Source: Paenibacillus faecalis
GTDB taxonomy: Bacteria; Bacillota; Bacilli; Paenibacillales; Paenibacillaceae
DNA: 64,000 nucleotides
NCBI RefSeq assembly: GCF_900289175.1
Contig: NZ_LT985747.1
Location: 112,506-176,505, forward strand
Reading direction: 5' to 3'
A model generated the notes under the pieces. That model had not been told where the DNA came from, ran no database searches, and was given only the letters and a program-made list of their open reading frames with translations. The position numbers were made by a program, and so were the translations under genes. Positions 7,615 to 15,413 of the stretch are shown here, in pieces; within the stretch, counting starts at the first letter, position 1, and each line of letters starts with the position of its first letter.

Positions 7615-9122
7615 ATTTTCTTCCCACCCTCCTTCCGTTCGTTCAATATCTGCTTTAACCTGCTCTCCACTTCAGCGTCCATTTTATGGAGCCTTTGGCT
7701 CATTTCCTGTTCAAGAGTCGGCCATCTGTCCCGAAATGACTCCTTGGGCAGGCTTGGTGTCACACGGTAAGAGTTCCATCCCTTCAACGGGCCGATTTTA
7801 GTGCGAATTTCACCGTCACGCACTATCAGCTTTTGTCCAAGCTTTCCAAGCCGAATCGCTCTTCGGTACTTTCTGGAGCTCCCCATCACAGATGCAAAAC
7901 CTTTCATCGCCGCACCTTCCGCTTTATTCCCGAGCCCGGCTTCGACCTTACGTCTGCGTAAATAAACCAGCATGTCATGCAGCGGAATTTTTACCGGACA
8001 TGCCTCATAACAAGCTCCACAAAGGCTTGAAGCATTGGCTATGTCATCCCACTCTGCGACATTTTTCTTCAGAGCTGGTGTAAGAACAGCTCCTATCGGA
8101 CCGCTGTAAGTGCCGCCGTAAGCATGACCCCCGATCTGTCTATAGACCGGGCAGGCATTCAGGCAAGCGCCACAACGGATGCAATGAAGCAGTTCCTGGA
8201 ACTCCGGATCGCCAAGCTGTAAAGATCGCCCATTATCGATGATAATGACGTGCATCTCTTCCGGACCGTCGCCATCCTGCTCTCTTCGAGGTCCTGTAAT
8301 GCCTGACATATAGACCGTCAGCTTCTGCCCGGTTGCCGAGCGAGGAAGCAGAGTAGCCATTACCTCAAGATCAGACCATGATGGAATGATGCGTTCCATG
8401 CCCATTAATGTAATTTGTGTTTTTGGTAGAGTTGTAACCATGCGGGCATTCCCTTCATTTTCGAACAGGACGATTGACCCTGTTTCAGCTATAGCAAAAT
8501 TGCAGCCAGTCATCCCGATGTCCGCATCCAAAAATTTTTCTCTGAGCTTGTTCCTTACAAACCCAGCCAGTACCGATGTATCTGGCGGAAGTGTCTTTCC
8601 AGCCTCCTTGGACAACAGTTCAGCGATTTGATGACGGTTCTTATGAATCGCAGGGATAATAATATGAGAAGGGGCCTCGTCTGCCAGCTGAATAATGTAT
8701 TCACCCAAATCAGTCTCGACCGCTTCAATCCCGATCGATTCCAGAGCCTTGTTCAGATGCAGCTCTTCGGAAACCATCGATTTGGATTTCACAACCGATT
8801 TGGCCCCCTTTCGCTCCGCAATCTGAAGCGAGAGCGTTACAGCTTCCTCAGCAGTATCGGCAAAATGAACATGTACTCCGTTTGCCCGGGCATTCTCAGC
8901 GAATACATTCAAGTAATAATCCAGATTCGTTATCGTATGCAGCCGGATCTGTCTTCCACGTTCGCGCCATGTATCCCAATGACCGTGATCAGCAGCAGCC
9001 TGCTGCTTTCCGCTGCGCAACCGCTCTGTCGTAAACTTGACTGCACTTCGAAGAAAATCATTGTTCAGAGCTAATCGTGACCGTTGTTTCACACTCATTT
9101 TATTTACTTCAGACATGCTCAT
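7611..9122 (-). CDS. lutB: LutB, iron-sulfur subunit of L-lactate utilization
   Basis: A 503-residue protein. An N-terminal LUD domain (TGCNFAIAETGSIVLFENEG, about residues 200-220) is followed by ferredoxin motifs CIRCGACLNACPVYRQIGG and CGACYEACPVKIP, which bind two [4Fe-4S] clusters. It passes electrons within the LutABC complex. I start it at ATG 9122, with AAGGAG 9 nt upstream; this overlaps lutA by 14 nt. A second in-frame ATG two codons later is also possible. Length and domain order agree with B. subtilis LutB. Confidence 0.94.
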   Translation of the reverse strand: MSMSEVNKMSVKQRSRLALNNDFLRSAVKFTTERLRSGKQQAAADHGHWDTWRERGRQIRLHTITNLDYYLNVFAENARANGVHVHFADTAEEAVTLSLQIAERKGAKSVVKSKSMVSEELHLNKALESIGIEAVETDLGEYIIQLADEAPSHIIIPAIHKNRHQIAELLSKEAGKTLPPDTSVLAGFVRNKLREKFLDADIGMTGCNFAIAETGSIVLFENEGNARMVTTLPKTQITLMGMERIIPSWSDLEVMATLLPRSATGQKLTVYMSGITGPRREQDGDGPEEMHVIIIDNGRSLQLGDPEFQELLHCIRCGACLNACPVYRQIGGHAYGGTYSGPIGAVLTPALKKNVAEWDDIANASSLCGACYEACPVKIPLHDMLVYLRRRKVEAGLGNKAEGAAMKGFASVMGSSRKYRRAIRLGKLGQKLIVRDGEIRTKIGPLKGWNSYRVTPSLPKESFRDRWPTLEQEMSQRLHKMDAEVESRLKQILNERKEGGKKI

Positions 9123-9846
9123 TCACCTTCACTCCTTCATATAGAAGCTCGGCTATATGCATCACTCTAACCTTCTCCCCCCGATGGCGGAGATTTCCGG
9201 CAATATTCATTAAACAACCCATATCGAGACCGACAAGAACAGAGGCTTCGGTCTCCAAAACATGATCGGCCTTTTCCGTCACCATCGCTCCTGAAATATC
9301 CGCCATTTTGACGGCAAAAGTTCCGCCGAAGCCGCAGCAATCCTCTGACAATGGCAACGGTACAAGCTCAAGACCCCTTACCTGCTTCAAAAGCTTGAGC
9401 GGCTCGTTTTTCACCCCGAGCAGCCGGCTGCCATGACAAGATGGATGGTACGTCACTTTGCCAAAAAAGGCGGCGCTGAGATCGGTGACACCTAGAACAT
9501 GAACGAGAAACTGAGTAAATTCATACGTTTTCTTTTGTAAATCCTCAGCTTTTTTCAAGTAAACGGGATCATCTGCAAACAAGTCCGGATAATGATGAAC
9601 CATATAAGCACAGGAGCCCGACGGAGAAACGACAAAGTCGCTGTCTTCAAAGGCATCCAAAAGGGTCTTGGCACTCACCCGGGCTTCATCCCAATAGCCG
9701 CTGTTATAAGCAGGCTGGCCGCAGCAGGTCTGCACATCCGGAAACTCCAATTTGACACCATAGCGAGCAAACAGCCGTACCATCGCTTCAGATACCCGCG
9801 GAAATAATGCATCGCTTAAACATGTCACCATTAAAGATATCTTCAT
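9109..9846 (-). CDS. lutA: LutA, Cys-rich subunit of L-lactate utilization
   Basis: A 245-residue protein with two CCG-type cysteine motifs, CCGQPAYNSGYWDEA and CCGFGGTFAVKM, plus HPSCHGSRLLG. These are the marks of the GlcF/LutA heterodisulfide-reductase-like family. First gene of lutABC. A perfect cre-like sequence lies 38-51 nt upstream of the start codon, predicting catabolite repression. No LutR gene is in the window. GAGGGGAG precedes ATG 9846. Confidence 0.93.
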   Translation of the reverse strand: MKISLMVTCLSDALFPRVSEAMVRLFARYGVKLEFPDVQTCCGQPAYNSGYWDEARVSAKTLLDAFEDSDFVVSPSGSCAYMVHHYPDLFADDPVYLKKAEDLQKKTYEFTQFLVHVLGVTDLSAAFFGKVTYHPSCHGSRLLGVKNEPLKLLKQVRGLELVPLPLSEDCCGFGGTFAVKMADISGAMVTEKADHVLETEASVLVGLDMGCLMNIAGNLRHRGEKVRVMHIAELLYEGVKVNEHV

Positions 9847-9883
9847 AATCTCCCCTCGCTTATTGTTATAATTTCCAACACTT

Positions 9884-9897
9884 TGTTAACGTTTACA
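9884..9897 (-). promoter_or_regulatory. cre site (CcpA) in the lutABC promoter
   Basis: On the minus strand this reads TGTAAACGTTAACA, which fits all fixed positions of the CcpA consensus TGWAANCGNTNWCA. It sits just upstream of a TATAAC box before lutA, where bound CcpA would block transcription. Carbon-catabolite control is inferred. Confidence 0.65.
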
Positions 9898-9915
9898 TAT
9901 TTACTTTATGAAGAA

Positions 9916-9936
9916 GCCCCCTTAAAACCAGGGGGC
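9916..9936. other. Short GC hairpin in the lutA / fdrA intergenic region
   Basis: GCCCCC and GGGGGC pair around a 9-nt loop. There is no T-run, so it is not a convincing terminator. It marks the left side of the 395-bp gap (9847-10241). That gap otherwise holds the cre site, the fdrA promoter and a leader with no visible gene. Confidence 0.4.
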
Positions 9937-10066
9937 GCAGTTAATGATGAGACAAATGTGCAGACATATCCCCAAATCATTATAACATTCATCACCTATG
10001 TCATAAAATTACTGCGCGCGCCTTCACATCTTCCTATGCCCTCATTTCATCGATATGAATTATAGA

Positions 10067-10138
10067 TTTTTTTATGTTTTTGCAATGTAAACCCTTTCAT
10101 TTTTATTCGAATGTAATACCTAGTTACCTATAATGTAA
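10067..10138 (+). promoter_or_regulatory. fdrA promoter with duplicated operator
   Basis: Positions 10082-10117 are repeated with one change at 18811-18846. Extending left over a T7-A-T-x-TTTT tract gives about 51 bp with three differences. A TATAAT at 10129-10134 follows 47 nt after the start of the 36-bp core. The matching -35 position (TTCGAA) is poor, as expected of an activator-dependent promoter. AATGTAA occurs three times (10084, 10110, 10132). Likely bound by the response regulator encoded at 18025. Confidence 0.65.
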
Positions 10139-10241
10139 GCGAAGGTAGACATTCGACACTATTTTTTAGTTGAGACTATGATTTCAAAAAGGCTGATTTA
10201 GTCGCACATCGTCAAAAAATAAAAACCGAGGTGAATGAAAA

Positions 10242-11990
10242 GTGATTTTTACTATTATTAAAAAGAACTCTTATCAAGACTCTATCAACTTAATGTTATT
10301 AACGAATGCAATCTCTGCAACTGAAGGTATAAACAAAGCCCAAATAATGATGGGTACACCTGCGAATAAAGACATTTTCAAAGCAGCTGGGTTGTATACA
10401 GAGGAGTTAGAAGCAGCAGAATCCAATGATATGGCCATCGTGATCGATACAAATGATCAAAGCAAAGTCGATGAAGTGCTAGAGAAGGTTGAGCAATACT
10501 TAAATGACCAATCCATCAGTAATAAAGGACAAAACTATGAAACTGTCCGCACTTGGGATCGAGCAAAAAAAGCTTTACCGGATGCAACTCTCGCATTAAT
10601 CTCTGTACCTGGGCAATATGCCGCTGAGGAAGCAGAAAAAGCATTAGACTTAGGTCTTCATACGTTCATTTTCAGTGATAATGTACCCATGGAAGATGAA
10701 GTCAGACTAAAGAAAAAAGCTCATGAAAAAGGCTTGCTTGTTATGGGTCCTGACTGTGGTACTGGAATGCTTGACGGAATTCCCATCGCATTTGCTAACG
10801 TCATTAAAAAAGGACGCATTGGAATCGTTGGTGCTTCCGGAACGGGTATTCAAGAAGTATCAGCCATTATTGACCGACTTGGAGAAGGAGTTAGCCATGC
10901 AATTGGTACAGGTGGCCGTGATCTGACAGAGCCCGTTGGTGCGATTACAATGATGGACGGAATTCGTGCACTAGAAAACCACGCACAAACAGAAGTTATT
11001 TGCGTAATTTCTAAACCGCCTGCCAAAGCAGTACGTAATGAAGTAGTTGATTTGCTTCAAAGTGTTTCTAAGCCGGTTGCAGCGATTTTCCTTGGTGAAA
11101 AGCCGACACACTACGAAGGTAATGTATACCAAGCTTATACATTAGAAGAAACTGCACGCATTGCTGTTGACTTAGCAAAGGGAAATGAAATTAAAGCAGA
11201 TTATAACTCAGGTCATTATGAAGTAGATCATATGGCATTAAAGCCTGAGCAAAAAACAATTAAAGGACTATTCTCAGGTGGAACATTAGCTTCTGAAGCA
11301 GCCGTTTTAATATCTGATGCATTAGGACTTGGAACTGAAATTACAAACGAAGACGGTTATGTGTTTAAGAAGGACGGTCATGTAATCGTTGACCTTGGGG
11401 ATGACAAATACACACAAGGTAAACCGCACCCAATGATTGACCCTGAAACAAGAGCCAGATTTATTGAAGAAGCTGGAGCAGACGAAAAAACAGCAGCGAT
11501 CATCCTTGATTTCGTTCTTGGCTATGGATCGCATGATGATATGGCAAGCGCTCTCCTTCCATCCATCAAAAAAGCGGTTGCTCATGCTAAAAGTGAAGGT
11601 CGCACCCTTTCGGTCATTGCGTCCGTTTGTGGAACAGAAAACGATCCACAAGATTACCATGCCCAAAAAAAACTATTGACTGAAGCAGGAATTATCGTTA
11701 AGGACAGCAATAATGAAGCGGTTCGCACTGCTCTTGCTATCGTTGGACTAAAGGTTAACGATGTTGAAAAAACACATGTAGATGTACAAGCACCAGCTAA
11801 AACATTCGATTTAACAGTATCAAAAGAAATGGATGCTCTCGTAAATCAAAAGCCAAACGTTATCAATGTCGGTTTAAAGAGCTTTACTGATTCCATTACA
11901 GCCTATGGGGGTCGTGTCGTTCAATTGGACTGGAGACCGATAGCTGGTGGAAATGAGAAAATGAGAAAAATATTAAACCTTTTAAAATAA
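10242..11990 (+). CDS. fdrA: FdrA/AllF, subunit of oxalurate/oxamate carbamoyltransferase
   Basis: A 582-residue FdrA protein with succinyl-CoA-synthetase-like folds. The CoA/nucleotide-fold motifs are DNVPMEDEVRLKKKA, VMGPDCGTGMLDG and IGIVGASGTGIQEV with GTGGRDLTEPVG. In E. coli, fdrA, ylbE and ylbF (allF, allG, allH) together give the carbamoyltransferase that splits oxalurate with phosphate into oxamate and carbamoyl phosphate. The gene order here is the same. It starts at GTG 10242 with GAGGTG 8 nt upstream. Codon use is clearly AT-richer than in lutABC next door, suggesting acquisition. An acyl-CoA-synthetase role, the older annotation, is less likely in this context. Confidence 0.88.
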   Translation: MIFTIIKKNSYQDSINLMLLTNAISATEGINKAQIMMGTPANKDIFKAAGLYTEELEAAESNDMAIVIDTNDQSKVDEVLEKVEQYLNDQSISNKGQNYETVRTWDRAKKALPDATLALISVPGQYAAEEAEKALDLGLHTFIFSDNVPMEDEVRLKKKAHEKGLLVMGPDCGTGMLDGIPIAFANVIKKGRIGIVGASGTGIQEVSAIIDRLGEGVSHAIGTGGRDLTEPVGAITMMDGIRALENHAQTEVICVISKPPAKAVRNEVVDLLQSVSKPVAAIFLGEKPTHYEGNVYQAYTLEETARIAVDLAKGNEIKADYNSGHYEVDHMALKPEQKTIKGLFSGGTLASEAAVLISDALGLGTEITNEDGYVFKKDGHVIVDLGDDKYTQGKPHPMIDPETRARFIEEAGADEKTAAIILDFVLGYGSHDDMASALLPSIKKAVAHAKSEGRTLSVIASVCGTENDPQDYHAQKKLLTEAGIIVKDSNNEAVRTALAIVGLKVNDVEKTHVDVQAPAKTFDLTVSKEMDALVNQKPNVINVGLKSFTDSITAYGGRVVQLDWRPIAGGNEKMRKILNLLK

Positions 11991-12074
11991 AAGCGGAAGC
12001 AATGGAGCTAAATCGTTCTCAACTTTCAAAAGCCAACACTTTCTTAGCCATCATAAAATATGAGGAGGATTCAC

Positions 12075-13337
12075 ATGAAATACAATACGATTGATGAAGC
12101 AAATAAAGCGGTAATTGACAAAATTTCCGGATCAGCACCCTTCCTTGTAGATGTAGTTCCCGCAAAAGACAAAATCAAAGAATTAAATGATGGGAAGGTA
12201 CTCCTTCACGCAGGGCCACCTATTAAGTGGGAAGAAATGACGGGTCCAATGCAAGGATCATGTATCGGCGCAGCTTTATTTGAAGGCTGGGTTGAAACAG
12301 AAGAAGAAGCAGTTAAAATGCTCGAAAATGGCGAGGTCACATTCATCCCATGCCATCATGTAAACGCAGTTGGACCAATGGGTGGTATTACTTCGGCAAA
12401 CATGCCGGTATTTGTCGTTGAAAACCGTTCAGAAGGAAATGAAGCTTACTGCATCATGAACGAAGGTATCGGGAAAGTGCTTCGTTTTGGTGCTTATTCC
12501 GAAGAAGTAATCAATCGCCTAAAATGGCAGAAAAACATATTAGGCCCAGCGCTTTCAAAAGCTTTAAAACTTACAGAAGATGGATTGAACCTAAACGTAA
12601 TGATTGCAAAAGCGATTACAATGGGTGATGAATTCCACCAACGGAATATTGCAGCATCCCTTATCTTCCTTAAAGAAATTAGTCCGTATATTGTACAAGT
12701 GGATATGAAAGAAAACAATCTTAAAGATGTTATCCAATTTTTAGCGGATACAGACCAATTCTTCTTGAATATTGCTATGGCAGCAGGTAAAGCAGTACTC
12801 GATGGTGCGAGAAAAATTGAAGAAGGTACTGTCGTAACAGCTATGTGCCGTAACGGGAAAGACTTTGGTATTCGCATAAGTGGAATGGGTGATGAATGGT
12901 TTACAGCACCAGTTAACACCCCTCAAGGACTGTTCTTTACAGGCTATTCTCAAGATGATGCAAACCCAGACATCGGTGATAGTGCCATTACTGAAACATT
13001 TGGTCTAGGTGGAATGGCTATGATTGCCGCTCCAGGAGTTACTCGATTCGTTGGTGCTGGCGGCTTCAATGATGCGCTTTCTACAAGCAATGAAATGATG
13101 GAAATTTGTATCGATCAAAACAGTAACTTTACAATTCCAACTTGGGACTTCCAGGGTGCATGTCTCGGAATTGACGCACGCAAAGTCGTCGAAACAGGAA
13201 TTGAGCCTGTCATTAACACTGGAATTGCTCATAAACATGCTGGTGTTGGACAAGTTGGTGCTGGAACCGTTCGTGCGCCAAAGGAATGTTTCGAAAAAGC
13301 ACTAGAGGCCTATGCAACAAAGCTAGGGCTAATCTAA
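12075..13337 (+). CDS. allG: AllG (YlbE family, DUF1116), carbamoyltransferase subunit
   Basis: A 420-residue DUF1116 protein, the partner that always follows FdrA. Family stretches seen are GPPIKWEEMTGPMQGSC, CHHVNAVGPMGGITSANM and GLGGMAMIAAPG. It lacks known cofactor motifs; its catalytic contribution is inferred from the E. coli AllFGH complex. Start: ATG 12075 has GAGGAGGATTCAC before it; the ATG at 12060 is inside that ribosome site and is rejected. It ends 8 nt before the allH start, so the two are transcribed and probably translated together. Confidence 0.87.
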   Translation: MKYNTIDEANKAVIDKISGSAPFLVDVVPAKDKIKELNDGKVLLHAGPPIKWEEMTGPMQGSCIGAALFEGWVETEEEAVKMLENGEVTFIPCHHVNAVGPMGGITSANMPVFVVENRSEGNEAYCIMNEGIGKVLRFGAYSEEVINRLKWQKNILGPALSKALKLTEDGLNLNVMIAKAITMGDEFHQRNIAASLIFLKEISPYIVQVDMKENNLKDVIQFLADTDQFFLNIAMAAGKAVLDGARKIEEGTVVTAMCRNGKDFGIRISGMGDEWFTAPVNTPQGLFFTGYSQDDANPDIGDSAITETFGLGGMAMIAAPGVTRFVGAGGFNDALSTSNEMMEICIDQNSNFTIPTWDFQGACLGIDARKVVETGIEPVINTGIAHKHAGVGQVGAGTVRAPKECFEKALEAYATKLGLI

Positions 13338-13345
13338 AGAGTCCA

Positions 13346-14248
13346 ATGTTACTCAATAAAACATTTATGGTAGAGGAATACGAGCGAAATATTCCTCTAT
13401 TCCTTATCAATAACAAAATGGGGAAAGTGCATAGCGTTTTTAAAAATGGGATGAACATCCAAATGGGAGGACGCATATTTTTTATCGGTACAACAAAAAA
13501 TGGCCTTCTTCCATTTGGGATTCATCTTAAGGATGAAGCAGTACATTATCTTTTAAGTGCTATTCATCCCCCTTCTACAGTGATCTGGAATGATATAACG
13601 GAAGAATTTTTTTTTGAAAGCGCTCAAGTATATGTAAACCTTCATCGTGGGACCCCCTTTTCGAATAAAATCAATAAATGTAAAGGGCCCCCTTCTTCGC
13701 TTCATATAAAAGAGATGATCAAAGTATTAGCAGCTAATGGAGAAAGAACAGGATTAGACATTGATGTTGAGCAATTTAGTCTCGACTACTTAACTAAACA
13801 GAAGAATGAAATGAACAACGAAACAATAAGAGAAATTTATTGTTTAATGAATGCCATCCATTCTAATAATTGTACTGAAATAGAAAGGGTTATCCGTTAC
13901 TTTTTAGGAAGAGGCAAAGGTTTAACACCTTCAGGAGATGATCATCTCGTTGGCTTATTAGCCATTCATACCCTTTTTAATAGTTTCAACCCTATTTTCA
14001 TACAAACATTGCATAAAATTATTGAACATGAATCTGTAACAACAGATATCGGAAAAGAATATTTGCTCTATGCATTAAAGGGAGAATTCAGCTCGTCAAT
14101 TGTAAATATATTAAATAGTTTGCCAGAAACAAGACATCCGCTAGTATTCATAAAACATCTTCAGCAATTGATAACAATGGGTCATAGCTCTGGTGTAGAT
14201 ACTGCATTCGGGATGTTGATCGGGCTGATGACATTAAAGAACCACTAA
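13346..14248 (+). CDS. allH: AllH (YlbF/DUF2877), carbamoyltransferase subunit
   Basis: A 300-residue DUF2877 protein. Signatures are FLGRGKGLTPSGDDHLVG and MGHSSGVDTAFGMLIGL, a Gly/Asp-rich pair characteristic of the family. It completes the AllFGH set. The frame is open into allG (from 13286), but the first plausible start is ATG 13346 after AAAGAG; ATG 13367 is an alternative. It is the most AT-rich gene of the block: I count 35% G+C in the sample 14041-14100, against 57% in 8161-8220. Confidence 0.85.
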   Translation: MLLNKTFMVEEYERNIPLFLINNKMGKVHSVFKNGMNIQMGGRIFFIGTTKNGLLPFGIHLKDEAVHYLLSAIHPPSTVIWNDITEEFFFESAQVYVNLHRGTPFSNKINKCKGPPSSLHIKEMIKVLAANGERTGLDIDVEQFSLDYLTKQKNEMNNETIREIYCLMNAIHSNNCTEIERVIRYFLGRGKGLTPSGDDHLVGLLAIHTLFNSFNPIFIQTLHKIIEHESVTTDIGKEYLLYALKGEFSSSIVNILNSLPETRHPLVFIKHLQQLITMGHSSGVDTAFGMLIGLMTLKNH

Positions 14249-14269
14249 TAAATATGGAGGAAATCATAT

Positions 14270-15208
14270 ATGTCTGAAAAAGTAGTTATTGCTTTAGGTG
14301 GAAACGCTATCTTACAATCAAAACAAGAAGCAACATATAAAAACCAATTGGAAAATGTACGTAAAAGTAGTGAAATTATTGCCCGTATTGTGAATAATGG
14401 TCATCGCGTGATCATTACACACGGAAATGGACCACAGGTCGGAAACATTTTACGTCAAAATGAAGAAGCAAAAGATGTTGTTCCTCCCCTCCCATTAGAT
14501 GTATGTAGTGCTGAATCACAAGGATTTATTGGTTATATGATGGATCAAACATTGAAAAACGAATTGGGAAAGCTTGGCCTAAACAATTCTGTTGTTAGCA
14601 TTTTGACACAAACAGAAGTTTCAAAGGATGATCCTGCTTTCCAAAACCCGACAAAACCAATTGGTAAGTTCTTCACAGAGGAAGAAGCAAAGAAATTAGC
14701 TGAGGAAAAGAACTGGGCTGTGATGGAAGATGCAGGTCGAGGCTGGAGACGTGTTGTGGCTTCACCAATGCCAAAATTTATTCATGGCTCAGAAGTTATT
14801 AAGAAATTAACAGACGATAACATCATTGTCATCGCTGCTGGTGGCGGAGGAATACCAGTTGTGAAAAACGAAGATGGAACATTCACTGGAATTGAGGCTG
14901 TTATTGACAAAGACCGCAGTGGATTTAGATTAGCCGAAGAAGTTAAAGCAGATGTCTTTATGATTTTAACAGACATACAAAATGTTTATGTTAACTACGG
15001 AAAACCAGATCAAAAAGCATTAACACATGTTAAACTAGATGAATTAGAGCAGTATGTGAAAGAAGGCCAGTTTGCAGCAGGTAGTATGGGACCAAAAGTG
15101 GAAGCTGTGATTAAATTTGCGGAGCAAGGAGGCAGAGCAATCATTTGCTCACTTGATCAAGCAGAGCTTGCTATGGAAGGGAAAGCAGGAACACAGATTA
15201 CAAAATAA
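14270..15208 (+). CDS. allK: Carbamate kinase (AllK/ArcC)
   Basis: A 312-residue carbamate kinase of normal length. ALGGNAI near the N terminus, THGNGPQVGN, AESQGFIGYM, IAAGGGGIPV and the DKDRSG segment are the family's substrate and ATP motifs. It transfers phosphate from carbamoyl phosphate to ADP, giving ATP, CO2 and ammonia. Placed after allFGH, it lets the pathway conserve energy; no arginine-deiminase genes (arcA, arcB) are nearby. AGGAGGAAATCAT-type ribosome site before ATG 14270. A terminator follows. Confidence 0.93.
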   Translation: MSEKVVIALGGNAILQSKQEATYKNQLENVRKSSEIIARIVNNGHRVIITHGNGPQVGNILRQNEEAKDVVPPLPLDVCSAESQGFIGYMMDQTLKNELGKLGLNNSVVSILTQTEVSKDDPAFQNPTKPIGKFFTEEEAKKLAEEKNWAVMEDAGRGWRRVVASPMPKFIHGSEVIKKLTDDNIIVIAAGGGGIPVVKNEDGTFTGIEAVIDKDRSGFRLAEEVKADVFMILTDIQNVYVNYGKPDQKALTHVKLDELEQYVKEGQFAAGSMGPKVEAVIKFAEQGGRAIICSLDQAELAMEGKAGTQITK

Positions 15209-15273
15209 GATTTATATCAATTCATAATGGGACTTCCATTAGTAGGATTTCTATGCGTATATTCTTAATAAAT

Positions 15274-15327
15274 GGTATCTATCCATGCTTAGTTTACTAT
15301 TCAAACATGGGTAGATACCTTTTTAAA
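15274..15327 (+). terminator. Terminator of the fdrA-allGHK operon
   Basis: GGTATCTA-CCATG pairs with CATGG-TAGATACC across a 20-nt loop and is followed by TTTTT. Confidence 0.85.
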
Positions 15328-15340
15328 CTTATATGGCTTT

Positions 15341-15369
15341 TTCAATAATTTTGAATAATTTCAATAATT
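15341..15369 (+). repeat. Three TTSAATAATT direct repeats before the kinase gene
   Basis: TTCAATAATT, TTGAATAATT and TTCAATAATT follow one another with about one helical turn between starts (15341, 15351, 15360). A possible site for autoregulation, or simply AT-rich sequence. Confidence 0.4.
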
Positions 15370-15413
15370 CTAATCATAATTAAGGATAAAGCCCATCAGT
15401 CAGGAGGGCGAAA

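Noticed and set aside
15209..15413. A third copy of the fdrA/MFS operator before the kinase gene
   Set aside because: The region was read for the GCAATGTAAACCC core and does not contain it; only unrelated AT-rich repeats occur.
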